NCBI GenBank assembly: GCA_946479335.1 | Contig: CAMLFP010000091.1 | Coordinates: forward strand, 1 to 16,072 | DNA from: an uncultured Archangium sp. | GTDB taxonomy: Bacteria; Myxococcota; Myxococcia; Myxococcales; Myxococcaceae | Reading direction: 5' to 3' | DNA: 16,072 nt | In this document: piece by piece, positions 6,319 through 14,225 of the stretch | Layout: the number at the start of each line of letters is the position of its first letter | How positions within the stretch are numbered: the first letter of the stretch is position 1 | Program-made: the position numbers and the translations under genes | Notes under the pieces: generated by a model | Told to the model about the DNA's origin: nothing | What the model saw: the letters and a program-made list of their open reading frames with translations, nothing else | Databases searched by the model: none

Positions 6319-6791
6319 GCGGCGCTCCGCTCGAGGTCGATGAACGCCACGCCCTCGGTGACGCCGAGCGTGCGCCGCACCTCGCGCCACTCGCCGGGCA
6401 CCAGCTCGGGGAAGAACGTGTCGGCCTCGACGTCGCGGTCGAGCTGCGTGACGAAGAGGTGCGTCACCCGCGGCAGCGCGGCCGCGTAGAGCTGCGCACC
6501 ACCGATGATGAAGGGCATCGCGTCGTCGCGCACCAGGTTCAGTGCGTCGTCGAGCGAGCGCACCGACTCACAACCGGCCCAGGTCGCGCCCGTCGTGGTC
6601 AGCACCACGTTGCGGCGGCCGGGCAGCGCGCGCCCGATGGACTCATGCGTCGCCCGCCCCATGAGAATCGCGTGGCCCATGGTGAGCGCCTTGAAGCGCT
6701 TCAGGTCTTCCGGCACGTGCCACGGGAGCTTCCCCTGAAGCCCGATGCCCCGGTTGCGCGCCATCGCGACGATGAGCGCGAGCGGCCTCAC
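6315..6791 (-). CDS. folA: dihydrofolate reductase
   Basis: DHFR reduces dihydrofolate, the by-product of the ThyA reaction, back to tetrahydrofolate with NADPH. The 158-aa product shows the family order: [13 protein letters not shown] (strand A and Met20-type loop), [14 protein letters not shown] with Trp24 and the catalytic acid Asp29 (E. coli Asp27), [18 protein letters not shown] (44-61, NADPH and folate contacts), and FIIGGAQLY (94-102). The length is normal for chromosomal DHFR. A longer upstream reading frame exists, but the DHFR fold starts at GTG 6791, which overlaps the thyA TGA as GTGA. Position directly after thyA is the classic arrangement and supports coupled expression. Its TGA in turn overlaps the next GTG. 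Confidence 0.96.
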   Translation of the reverse strand: MRPLALIVAMARNRGIGLQGKLPWHVPEDLKRFKALTMGHAILMGRATHESIGRALPGRRNVVLTTTGATWAGCESVRSLDDALNLVRDDAMPFIIGGAQLYAAALPRVTHLFVTQLDRDVEADTFFPELVPGEWREVRRTLGVTEGVAFIDLERSAA

Positions 6792-7636
6792 ACCGCCACC
6801 GGCGCCTTGATGGCGGGGTGCGGGTCGTAGCCCTCGAGCGTGAAGTCTTCGAAGACGAAGTCGAAGAGGTTGGTGCGCGCGGGGTTCAGCTTCATGCGCG
6901 GCGGCGGGCGCGGCGTACGGGCCAGCTGCTCCTTCGCCTGCTCGAGGTGGTTCGAATAGAGGTGCACGTCGCCGAAGCTGTGCACGAAGTCGCCGGGCGT
7001 GAAGCCGCCGGCCTGCGCAATCATCAACGTGAAGAGCGCGTAGCTGGCGATGTTGAACGGCACGCCGAGAAAGAGGTCGGCGCTGCGCTGGTACAGGTGG
7101 CACGAGAGCTCGCCGTCCTGCACGTGGAACTGGAAGAGCGTGTGGCACGGCGGGAGCGCGACCTCGTCGGCCTCCTTCGGGTTCCACCCGGTGACGAGCA
7201 GCCGGCGGCTCTCGGGGCGCTCCTTCAAGTCGCGCATCAGCCGCGTCAACTGGTCGAAGCCGTCGCGCGCGTAGGTGCCGTCGGCCTGCTTCGTCGCGCC
7301 GAAGTTGCGCCACTGGTGCCCGTACACCGGCCCGAGGTCACCGGGCTGGCGGCCGAAGCGCGCGGTCTGCTCCGGCGTGGCCCACTCGTCCCAGATGGTG
7401 ACGCCCACGTCTTGCAGCGGCTTCACGTCAGTCTGCCCGCGCACGAACCACAGCAGCTCGTGGATGATGCTCTTGAGGTGCACCTTCTTGGTCGTCAGCA
7501 GGGGGAACGACTCGCGCAGGTCGAAGCGCAGCTGCCCGCCGAAGAGGCCACGCGTGCCCACGCCGGTGCGGTCCTTCCGAACCTTCCCCTTCTCGAGGAC
7601 GTCCTTGAGCAGCGCCAGGTAGCTCGCTTCAGACAT
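6788..7636 (-). CDS. thyA: thymidylate synthase
   Basis: ThyA methylates dUMP to dTMP using 5,10-methylenetetrahydrofolate. The 282-aa product has [13 protein letters not shown] (21-33), [10 protein letters not shown] (44-53), WDEWA, the catalytic Cys164 in [10 protein letters not shown], the dUMP-binding [13 protein letters not shown] (183-195), and [13 protein letters not shown] (221-233). Length is in the usual range. ATG 7636 gives the normal N-terminus ([10 protein letters not shown]); an upstream GTG at 7654 would add six residues with no family support. It is the first gene of a five-gene unit. Its promoter must lie in the 111-bp gap shared with the divergent FTR1 gene, so a Fur-type repressor bound there might affect it too; that is inference. 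Confidence 0.97.
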   Translation of the reverse strand: MSEASYLALLKDVLEKGKVRKDRTGVGTRGLFGGQLRFDLRESFPLLTTKKVHLKSIIHELLWFVRGQTDVKPLQDVGVTIWDEWATPEQTARFGRQPGDLGPVYGHQWRNFGATKQADGTYARDGFDQLTRLMRDLKERPESRRLLVTGWNPKEADEVALPPCHTLFQFHVQDGELSCHLYQRSADLFLGVPFNIASYALFTLMIAQAGGFTPGDFVHSFGDVHLYSNHLEQAKEQLARTPRPPPRMKLNPARTNLFDFVFEDFTLEGYDPHPAIKAPVAV

Positions 7637-7708
7637 GCGCCAAGGCCCTAGCACGTGCGCCAGGGAGCAGCCGCGCTACTCGCTCCGCGTATTTCGGGCG
7701 GCAGTTGG

Positions 7709-7731
7709 ATTTTGACATCGATTCTCAAAAT
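7709..7731. promoter_or_regulatory. Fur-like operator: inverted repeat ATTTTGA-n9-TCAAAAT upstream of FTR1 gene
   Basis: ATTTTGA at 7709-7715 and TCAAAAT at 7725-7731 are perfect inverted repeats around a centre at 7720. The inner 15 bp (7713-7727, TGACATCGATTCTCA) fit the Fur 7-1-7 form TGATAAT-N-ATTATCA: six of seven in the right half, four of seven in the left. A perfect -35 hexamer TTGACA (7712-7717) lies inside, so a bound repressor would block it. The site is the most AT-rich spot in its neighbourhood and precedes an iron permease gene. Confidence 0.5.
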
Positions 7732-7740
7732 AGGCTTAAC
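7712..7740 (+). promoter_or_regulatory. candidate sigma70-type promoter of the FTR1 gene
   Basis: TTGACA (7712-7717) is a perfect -35. At 17-bp spacing the -10 would be CTTAAC (7735-7740), which matches only three of six. Transcription would then begin close to ATG 7748, where there is no well-spaced SD. The -10 is the weak part of this call. Confidence 0.3.
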
Positions 7741-7747
7741 GGGTGGC

Positions 7748-9538
7748 ATGCGTTTCGTGACGTTGCTGCTGGTCCTCCTCTCCGCGTCGGCGTGGGCTGA
7801 CGACGCGCGCTGGCACCGCGTGGTCGGGCTGCTCGAGTACATCCAGGGTGACTACGCGAACGCGGTGTCGACCGGCGACCAGGGCGAGCTCGAGGAGCAG
7901 CGTGGTTTCGCCGACGAGGTGTTGAAGCAGCTCTCCGACGACGAGGGCGCGCCGTACCGCGAGCGGGCGAAGAACATCCTCACCGCCATCGCGGCGGGCA
8001 GGCCGGCGGCGGAGGTCTCACCGCTGTGCGGCGCGCTGGCGAGGACCATCGCCACCGACAAGTCACTCGCGCAGGCGCCCTCGCGCGCGCCGTCACTCGA
8101 CGAAGGCAAGAAGCAGTTCGAGGCGGTGTGCGGCGCCTGCCACGGCGTCACCGGCAAGGCCGACACCGAGACCGCGAAGGCGATGGACCCGCCGCCCGCG
8201 AACTTCACCGACGACGAGCGCATGCGCACCTTGACGCCCTACAAGGTCTTCAACACCACGAGCTTCGGTATCCCCGGGACGGGCATGCCCAACTTCGACG
8301 CGCTGCCCGAGGCGACGCGCTGGGCGCAGGCCTTCCACATCTTCACGCTGCGCCAGCCCGCGTGCGACCACGTGCCGCCGAAGGCCAGCGTCCAAGAGCT
8401 CGCGACGTCGACCGACCTCCAGCTCGCCGACAAGTACGGCGCGAAAGAGGTGGCCTGTCTGCGCCGCGTGCTGCCGCAAGACCAGGACTCGCTCTCGGTG
8501 GCACAGTCGCTGCTCGACGACGCGCTCGCGAAGTACCTGAAGGGCGACTTCGATGGCGCGCGGCAGGGCGTGGTCGACGCGTACCTCAACGGCCTCGAGC
8601 CGGTGGAGCCCACGCTGCGCGCCCGTGACGCGCGGCTGGTGGCCGAGCTGGAGACCGCCTTCACGCGCGCCCGCCTCGCCGCGCAGAGCCGCGACCACTT
8701 CGAGGCCTCCATCGTGGAGGTGAAGGTGCTGCTGAAGAAGGCGCAGCACGGCACCAGCGCGTCTGACTTCTGGGCGGTGCTGGTGGCGTCGATGTTGATT
8801 CTGCTGCGCGAGGGCTTCGAGGCCATCATCGTCATCGGCGCGCTGCTGGCGGTGTTGAAGAAGATGCAGACCCCGGAGCTGACGCGCGTGGTGCACGTGG
8901 GCTGGGCGTCGGCGCTGGTGGTTGGCGCGCTGGCGTTCATCTTCGGGCAGGCGCTCTTCGCGGGCGCGAACCGCGAATGGCTGGAGTCCATCGTCGGCCT
9001 CGTCGCGGTGGGGCTGCTCATCTACGCGGCGCTGTGGCTCAACGCGCGCGCCAACGTGAGCAAGCACATGACGGAGCTGCGCGGGAAGCTGACGCAGGCC
9101 GTGGGCACGGGCAGCACCGCGTCGCTCTTCTTCATCGCGTTCTCCGCGGTGGGCCGTGAATCACTGGAGACCGCGCTCTTCCTCCAGGGGCTGGCGGGTG
9201 ACTCGCGCGAAGGCGTGCTGTGGGGCGTGGCCGCGGGCGCGGCGTTGCTGCTGGCCCTGGTGGTCATCGTGCGCACCGTGGGCTTCAAGCTGCCGATGAA
9301 GACGCTCTTCACCGCGTCGACGGTGGCGCTCATCGTCACCGCGGTGATGATGCTGGGTCAGGGCATCCACGGGCTGCAGGAACTCGGCGTGCTGCCGCTG
9401 CGGCCGGTGCCCTTCTTCCGCATCGACGCGCTGGGCATCTTCCCCGACGCGCTCTCGCTCACCGCGCAGCTGCTGCTGTCCATCGCGCCGTTCGTCTTCA
9501 AGAAGTACGAGAAGCAGCTCACCAGCCGCCCGGCGTGA
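7748..9538 (+). CDS. cytochrome c / FTR1-family iron permease fusion
   Basis: The 596-aa product begins with a signal peptide (1-17, ending SASAWA). A periplasmic part with a mono-haem cytochrome c domain follows: CGACH at 128-132 and the probable axial Met180 in GTGMPNF. A helical region (about 245-335) links it to an FTR1-type permease (about 341-585) with several membrane helices. Both REXXE iron-binding motifs are present: REGFE (354-358) and RESLE (470-474). FTR1 permeases take up Fe(III) coupled to Fe(II) oxidation in yeast; bacterial relatives with an attached cytochrome probably combine electron transfer with iron import. The frame is open from GTG 7655, but ATG 7748 begins the signal peptide. 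Upstream lies a Fur-like box, so iron repression is likely. The stop lies in a small hairpin shared with the convergent gene. Confidence 0.92.
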   Translation: MRFVTLLLVLLSASAWADDARWHRVVGLLEYIQGDYANAVSTGDQGELEEQRGFADEVLKQLSDDEGAPYRERAKNILTAIAAGRPAAEVSPLCGALARTIATDKSLAQAPSRAPSLDEGKKQFEAVCGACHGVTGKADTETAKAMDPPPANFTDDERMRTLTPYKVFNTTSFGIPGTGMPNFDALPEATRWAQAFHIFTLRQPACDHVPPKASVQELATSTDLQLADKYGAKEVACLRRVLPQDQDSLSVAQSLLDDALAKYLKGDFDGARQGVVDAYLNGLEPVEPTLRARDARLVAELETAFTRARLAAQSRDHFEASIVEVKVLLKKAQHGTSASDFWAVLVASMLILLREGFEAIIVIGALLAVLKKMQTPELTRVVHVGWASALVVGALAFIFGQALFAGANREWLESIVGLVAVGLLIYAALWLNARANVSKHMTELRGKLTQAVGTGSTASLFFIAFSAVGRESLETALFLQGLAGDSREGVLWGVAAGAALLLALVVIVRTVGFKLPMKTLFTASTVALIVTAVMMLGQGIHGLQELGVLPLRPVPFFRIDALGIFPDALSLTAQLLLSIAPFVFKKYEKQLTSRPA

Positions 9539-9549
9539 CGCAGCGTCAC
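9535..9549. repeat. perfect 6-bp inverted repeat spanning two convergent stop codons
   Basis: GTGACG-CAG-CGTCAC forms a 6-bp stem with a 3-nt loop. It contains the TGA of the FTR1 gene (9536-9538) and, on the other strand, the TGA of the PNGase F-like gene (9546-9548). There is no T-tract, so it is not a convincing intrinsic terminator. Confidence 0.4.
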
Positions 9550-11351
9550 TTCCAGATGACGAGCCAGCTCGACAACACGATGTTGCCCTGCGCTCCGGCG
9601 GCGGAGCTCAGCGGCGCGTTCTGGTACGTGGTGCTGTAGGTCAGCGTGTTGTTCGCGCCCTTCGTCACCGCGCTCGTCACGTCGAACACCACCGGCGGCA
9701 CGTCGGTGCCCGGGCACCACCCGCCGCGCCCGTAGTACCAGGTGCCGAACTGGTTCGGCGTCACGCCCTCGTCGATGCGTTGCGCGCAACCGTCACCGCT
9801 CTGCGCCTCGGGGAAGTCCTTCACGAAGGGCGCGCCGTTCACCGTGAAGTGGTGCTGGTGGTCGCAGAACTCCGCGCAGCCGGTGCCGCTGACGCCGCCG
9901 TGCCCGGTGACGATGAACGCCAGCTCGACCTTCGCGGCGTCGCTCGGCACCGCCACGTCGATGGGCAACTTCGTCGCGTCGTAGCCGCTGTTCCAATCGC
10001 CGCCGCTCCACAGGGGAATCAGCTGCACCGGCTTGATGCCTTTGTTCTTCGTCGAGAAGCGCAGCTTCAACGTCACGATGTAATCGGTGGGCCGGTAGTG
10101 CGTGCCCTGCCCCGTGCCCGCGCCGTCGTCGAACTGCCCCGAGGCCCAGAAGCGCAGGTGGTGTGGCCCCGCAGAGAGCGCCGCGAGCTGCTGCGAGATG
10201 TCCGTCACGTGGCGCGTCTCGCTCCAGTACGACGTAATCCACCGCGCGAGCTCCTGGTCGCAGGTCCACGACGTGCCGCCGTCGGGCTGCGCGACCGGCG
10301 AGTCGCACAGCCACAGATGCGAGAGGTAGTCCCACGCGCCGCAGTTGCCGGGCAGATGCGCCGGGCACTCGAACGCGAGGTCGGTCTCCAGCGTGTCGAA
10401 GCTCGCGAGGTCGGGAAGGGTCACGTCGAAGTCGGCGGTGTCGTGAACGGTCTGCCGGTCAGCGAGCGTCACCACCTGCACGCCCTGCTCCGCGGCGAGG
10501 CGCTGATTCAACGCCACCTCGTACTCGAAGCCCTGCACGTGGTTCGCGAGGTACGCGAGCTCGTCAGTCTGGATGGTGCCCAACATCCCCAGCTCGCGGA
10601 TGCGCTGGGAGCGGTCGATGGCGAAGCCCACCGGGCCGTTGAGGTTCTTGAAGTACGGGCTCCCCGCGTCGAACGCCGACGACCAGCGGTAGGTCATCAT
10701 CTGGCCCACCCACCCCGGCACCGTCTCGAGGCTGGTGGTGAGGAAGTGCACGTGCGCGAGCCAGTATTCGCGGTCGGCGCGGGCGTTGATGGCCTGCAGC
10801 CAGCTGGTGCGCACGGTGTCGAAGGCGGCGGGCTTCGTGCCCTTCCACGAGAAGAAGTAGTGCACGCCGTGAGGGCTCGCATCGAGGAGCGGCCCGATGT
10901 CGTTGCCGAACAACGCGCTGCTGGCCGAGGTGTACGCGAGGAACACGTACGACTCGCCGCCGGTCCACTGCGTCTGGAGGTCGAAGACGCCATCGGTCGT
11001 CGGCACGGTGAAGTTCCCGGCGAGGTCTTTCACGCCGATGCCGGACGCGCCGGTGACGAACGGCACGCCGCCGTCGACCAGCGCGCGGTAGCAGCCCCGC
11101 GTCACGGTGCAGTCGCCGGCCGCGGCCTCGACGCACGCGGTGACCGCCTCACTCGCGGCGCACGCGTTCAAATCGAAGGGAAAGCAACGCAGAGACGGCG
11201 AGGCGATGCAGCGGTCGAGCAACGTGCCCGCGTCGAAGCCGGCGTCGACCTCCCCCGCGTCGACGACCTCGACGCCGCGCACGCCCGACGAGAAGTTCCC
11301 CGCGGGCTTCGCGCAGGAGACGAAGAGAAACAGCAGCAGCGCGCGTTTCAT
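9546..11351 (-). CDS. lipoprotein with PNGase F-like C-terminal domains
   Basis: The 601-aa product starts with a lipoprotein signal (MKRALLLFLFVSC, acylated Cys13) and a DAG-rich linker (30-42) typical of myxobacterial lipoproteins. The C-terminal half resembles peptide-N4-(N-acetyl-beta-glucosaminyl)asparagine amidase F: CGAWDYLSHLWLC (337-349), whose Asp341 falls where PNGase F has its catalytic Asp, then GHGGVSGTGCAEFCDHQHHF (483-502) with Glu494, and RIDEGVTPNQFGTWYYGRGG (525-544). PNGase F cleaves N-glycans from glycoproteins. Residues 45-90 are Cys-rich; residues ~100-300 are not assigned. The upstream frame is open to 11504, but ATG 11351 begins the export signal. Activity is not proven by the sequence; the call could be limited to a PNGase F-like fold. 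Confidence 0.75.
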   Translation of the reverse strand: MKRALLLFLFVSCAKPAGNFSSGVRGVEVVDAGEVDAGFDAGTLLDRCIASPSLRCFPFDLNACAASEAVTACVEAAAGDCTVTRGCYRALVDGGVPFVTGASGIGVKDLAGNFTVPTTDGVFDLQTQWTGGESYVFLAYTSASSALFGNDIGPLLDASPHGVHYFFSWKGTKPAAFDTVRTSWLQAINARADREYWLAHVHFLTTSLETVPGWVGQMMTYRWSSAFDAGSPYFKNLNGPVGFAIDRSQRIRELGMLGTIQTDELAYLANHVQGFEYEVALNQRLAAEQGVQVVTLADRQTVHDTADFDVTLPDLASFDTLETDLAFECPAHLPGNCGAWDYLSHLWLCDSPVAQPDGGTSWTCDQELARWITSYWSETRHVTDISQQLAALSAGPHHLRFWASGQFDDGAGTGQGTHYRPTDYIVTLKLRFSTKNKGIKPVQLIPLWSGGDWNSGYDATKLPIDVAVPSDAAKVELAFIVTGHGGVSGTGCAEFCDHQHHFTVNGAPFVKDFPEAQSGDGCAQRIDEGVTPNQFGTWYYGRGGWCPGTDVPPVVFDVTSAVTKGANNTLTYSTTYQNAPLSSAAGAQGNIVLSSWLVIWK

Positions 11352-11404
11352 GGCGCCTCTCGTAGCAGCCCGCGTTGCCCGCGCCACGGCGCAGGTTCCC
11401 GACA

Positions 11405-12901
11405 TCAACTCACAGCGTGCAGCTTCGCGCCGTCGCGCCGCGCGCGCCCTTCGGCGAGCAGCTTCTGCACGATGGCGTCGGTGTTGCGCTCCGCGATGGG
11501 CCACACGAAGGACGCGACGTCGTCGTACGCCTTCTCAACCAGCGCGGAGAGCTCGACGCCCTCGGGGAACGACGCCAGCGCATCGAGCACCTTCTGCTCC
11601 CGCCACGCGCGGTGCTGTTGGTACTCGCGCAGCTTGCCCGGCCCATCGGGGATGACCGGCCCGTGCGCCGGGTACAGCGCGCGCACCGGCAACGTCTCGA
11701 GGCGGCGCAGTTGCGAGAGGTACTCGCGCATGTCGCCCTCCGGCGGGTCGATGACGATGGTGCCCACGCCGGCCACCATGTCGCCCGCGATGGCCGACTT
11801 CGTCGCTTCGTCGACCAGCACGATGTGACCCTGCGCGTGCCCCGGCGTGTGCAGCACGCGCCATTGCATCTTCATCGGGCCGTCGAGCTCCAACACGTCG
11901 CCGTCATTCAGCAGCTGCGACACCGGCACCGGAGAACGGTCGGCCGTGCGCGCGTGCGCCCACACCGGCGCGCCGAGCTGCTCCGCGAGGTACTTCGCGC
12001 CGCCGAGGTGGTCGCCGTGGTGGTGCGTCAACACGATGGCCTTCACCGAGAACCCGTCGCCCTTCAACGCCGCGAGGAAGGCGAGGAGCCGGTTCACTTC
12101 TTCTTCATCGGGCGCGCCGGGGTCGACGACGAGCAGCTCGCGCGTGCCGAGGAGATACGCGTTGGTGTGCGCCGCCGGCGGCAACGTCGGCGTCACCAGC
12201 GGGAACAACATGACGCCGCGCTGGAACTCGATGCGCTCCGCGACGAAGTCTCGCAGGTGTGGAGGCGACGCCAATTCGCGCGCCGCTGCCGCCGCGTCGG
12301 TGAAGTTCGCCATCACCCGCAGCGCGTGGAGGTTCGGCGGGTGCAACAACGCCTGCGCGCGCTCCCAACGAGCGAGCGCCTCCTCGGGAGCGATCCACTC
12401 GCCGCCCGCGAGCTCGCCCGGCCAGATGCTCGCCACGTGATGCGCATCGGCCTCCACGAGGAAGAAGCGCGCGTCGAAGCCGCGCAGGTACGGCGGCGTC
12501 ACCCAGCGCCCGGCGGGGATGAACTCATCGGCGTTCAGCGTCAGCGAGCGCGACGAGAGCAACGCCGAGAAGGTGAGGGTCTCTTCGAGCAGCGCCTTGC
12601 GGAGCTCGTCGAGGTCAGCCTGCGTCAGCTTTTCGGAGCCACTCGCTTTGAGCACGCCGGTCTCTTCGAAGAGCTCGCGCGCCGCGGTGACGATGAAGCG
12701 CCCCTCGTCTTCTCCGTCGGCCTTGTCGGTCTTCCCTCCGGGGAACGCGAAGAAGCCACCCGCGAACGACAGCCGCTGCTCGCGCTCGATCCAGAAGACC
12801 TCCGCGCCGCTCGCCACGCGACGGAACAAGACGACCACGGCGGCGTCACGCGGCGGAGGCATCGGCAGCGCGGCCGGCACGCCGTCGAGCGCTTCACTCA
12901 T
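11405..12901 (-). CDS. Nudix hydrolase - metallo-beta-lactamase-fold hydrolase fusion
   Basis: The 498-aa product joins two enzymes. Residues ~15-200 are a Nudix domain of the type with an extended loop before the catalytic helix (NUDT19-like): FAFPGG at 51-56 and RELFEETGVL at 75-84. Residues ~235-415 are a metallo-beta-lactamase domain with THHHGDH (292-298), HTPGH (351-355), AGD (372-374) and PAHG (411-414), so all metal ligands are present. Residues ~425-498 look like the winged-helix tail found in LACTB2-like proteins. Nudix proteins cleave X-linked nucleoside diphosphates; the MBL part may be a thioesterase or RNase-like hydrolase. ATG 12901 overlaps the upstream stop by 8 bp, with GGAG 6 nt upstream (12908-12911), indicating coupling to the HD protein gene. 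The substrate is unknown. Confidence 0.9.
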   Translation of the reverse strand: MSEALDGVPAALPMPPPRDAAVVVLFRRVASGAEVFWIEREQRLSFAGGFFAFPGGKTDKADGEDEGRFIVTAARELFEETGVLKASGSEKLTQADLDELRKALLEETLTFSALLSSRSLTLNADEFIPAGRWVTPPYLRGFDARFFLVEADAHHVASIWPGELAGGEWIAPEEALARWERAQALLHPPNLHALRVMANFTDAAAAARELASPPHLRDFVAERIEFQRGVMLFPLVTPTLPPAAHTNAYLLGTRELLVVDPGAPDEEEVNRLLAFLAALKGDGFSVKAIVLTHHHGDHLGGAKYLAEQLGAPVWAHARTADRSPVPVSQLLNDGDVLELDGPMKMQWRVLHTPGHAQGHIVLVDEATKSAIAGDMVAGVGTIVIDPPEGDMREYLSQLRRLETLPVRALYPAHGPVIPDGPGKLREYQQHRAWREQKVLDALASFPEGVELSALVEKAYDDVASFVWPIAERNTDAIVQKLLAEGRARRDGAKLHAVS

Positions 12902-14174
12902 CGCGCACTCCGGTGAGCTTCGTCACGATGGCGCGCCCTTCCGCCAGCTGCTCGGGCCGCACGAACACGCGCGAGAGCTGCACCGCGCGCGCGAACTGCT
13001 TGTAGAGCGGCGTGTACTCGGCCACCGGCGTCATCCGGCCGTTGCCGCGGTCTTGCACGTAGAGCGACGGCACCTCGCCCTCATCGAAGTACTTGGACAA
13101 CACGCCGCGCGACTCGACGGTGAAGTGTTCGACGCCCATCGCCTGCAGCGCCTTCGACAGCGCGCCCAGGTCGTAGCCTTCGTCGCGCTCGGTGAACTGC
13201 GCCACGCGCTTGAAGCCGCGCCGCTGCGCGATGCGCTGCGCCCACCGGTTCTTCGAGCGCCGCAGCGTCAAGTGCAGCGCCATGTCGTCACACTCGAGGA
13301 ACGCCTCGGGCGACGACGGAATCTCGAACTCGCCCGGCGCCTCCTCGTAGTAGCGCTTCAGCATCCAGTCGAAGCTCACCGAGGTGTGGTGGAAATAGAC
13401 CGACAGGAACATGTGGTAGCGGCTGAGCAGGAAGTCTTCGAACGCGAAGATGGCCGCCTTCGACAACGCCAGAACCGCCTGGCCGTCGCGCTCGCTCGCC
13501 GAGAGGTTCTGGAGGATCCACTCGAGGTCGTACCGGCCGTAGTTGACGCCCGTGTAGAACGAGTCGCGCATCAGATAGTCCATGCGGTCCGCGTCCAACT
13601 CGCCCGACACGATGGAGCGCAGCACCGGCAGCCAGTCGACACCGTTCTCCACGAAGCCGCTCGCGCCCGGCGCCACCACGCCCGTCACCAGCGACGCCGC
13701 GTGCGCCGCGCTCAATTCCAGCTTCGCGTACGCCGCGTCGATGGATCTCGTGAGCTCCGACGAGAGCAACAACATCGCGGTGAAGTCTTCGTGCGACGCC
13801 TGCTCGCTCTCGGCGGGCAACCACGCGGGCAACGACAACGCCGTGCGCTTCGGCGCGATGCTCTCGCTCGCGTGCGACAACGGCATGTGCCCGATGTCGT
13901 GGCACAGCACCGCGAGGCGAACCACGGCGCGGAAGCGCTCGCGCGTGCGCGCCGAGAGCTCCGAGCGCGAGGTGATGGCGTCGAACAACCTCGACGCGAC
14001 GTGCATCGCGCCCAGCGAGTGCGCGTGCCGCGTGTGCGTCGCGCCGGGGAACGCGAGGTCACCGAAGCCGAGCTGCCGCACGTGACGCAGCCGTTGGAAA
14101 ATTGGCGTGTCGATGACCACGGTCTCTTCGTCTGAAACCGAAACGCTCCCGTGGATGGGATCTCGAATGCGCAT
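12894..14174 (-). CDS. HD-domain phosphohydrolase, SAMHD1/dGTPase-like
   Basis: The 426-aa product matches HD-superfamily proteins related to SAMHD1, a dNTP triphosphohydrolase. It begins RIRDPIHGSV and IFQRLRHVRQLG. Metal ligands visible are His52 in HTRHAHSLG, His92-Asp93 in CHDIGH, and Asp196 in GELDADRMDYLMRDS, corresponding to SAMHD1 His167, His206/Asp207 and Asp311. SYHTG-like downstream elements include FYTGVNYGRYDLEW (206-219). The frame stays open upstream to 14729, but that part is antisense to the ATP-grasp gene; ATG 14174 is where similarity begins. It lies 51 bp from the divergent ATP-grasp gene and overlaps the Nudix-MBL gene by 8 bp. Likely activity is hydrolysis of dNTPs or related nucleotides; the exact substrate is open. 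Confidence 0.9.
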   Translation of the reverse strand: MRIRDPIHGSVSVSDEETVVIDTPIFQRLRHVRQLGFGDLAFPGATHTRHAHSLGAMHVASRLFDAITSRSELSARTRERFRAVVRLAVLCHDIGHMPLSHASESIAPKRTALSLPAWLPAESEQASHEDFTAMLLLSSELTRSIDAAYAKLELSAAHAASLVTGVVAPGASGFVENGVDWLPVLRSIVSGELDADRMDYLMRDSFYTGVNYGRYDLEWILQNLSASERDGQAVLALSKAAIFAFEDFLLSRYHMFLSVYFHHTSVSFDWMLKRYYEEAPGEFEIPSSPEAFLECDDMALHLTLRRSKNRWAQRIAQRRGFKRVAQFTERDEGYDLGALSKALQAMGVEHFTVESRGVLSKYFDEGEVPSLYVQDRGNGRMTPVAEYTPLYKQFARAVQLSRVFVRPEQLAEGRAIVTKLTGVRDE

Positions 14175-14225
14175 CGCCCACGAGATGTAACGTGGTACAC
14201 CGCGCGTCACTCTTTCTTTCTTCGC

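Noticed and set aside
5350..6489. 379-codon open frame on the plus strand
   Set aside because: It crosses three minus-strand genes with good family matches and has shadow-like composition.
6792..7313. Possible 5' extension of folA
   Set aside because: The extension is thyA read in another frame; the DHFR fold begins at the GTG that overlaps the thyA stop.
9780..11828. 682-codon open frame on the plus strand
   Set aside because: It is antisense to the PNGase F-like gene and the Nudix-MBL gene, is dominated by Arg/Ala/Val/His/Glu in the pattern of GC-rich shadow frames, and shows no domain.
11375..12916. 513-codon open frame on the plus strand over the Nudix-MBL gene
   Set aside because: Antisense shadow of a gene with clear Nudix and MBL motifs; composition is Arg/His/Val-rich.
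12519..14135. 538-codon open frame on the plus strand over the HD gene
   Set aside because: It is Arg/His/Val-rich throughout, shows no motif, and lies opposite a well-supported enzyme gene.
14186..14199. TGTA-n6-TACA inverted repeat in the HD/ATP-grasp divergent gap
   Set aside because: Four-base arms are too short to claim an operator without conservation data.
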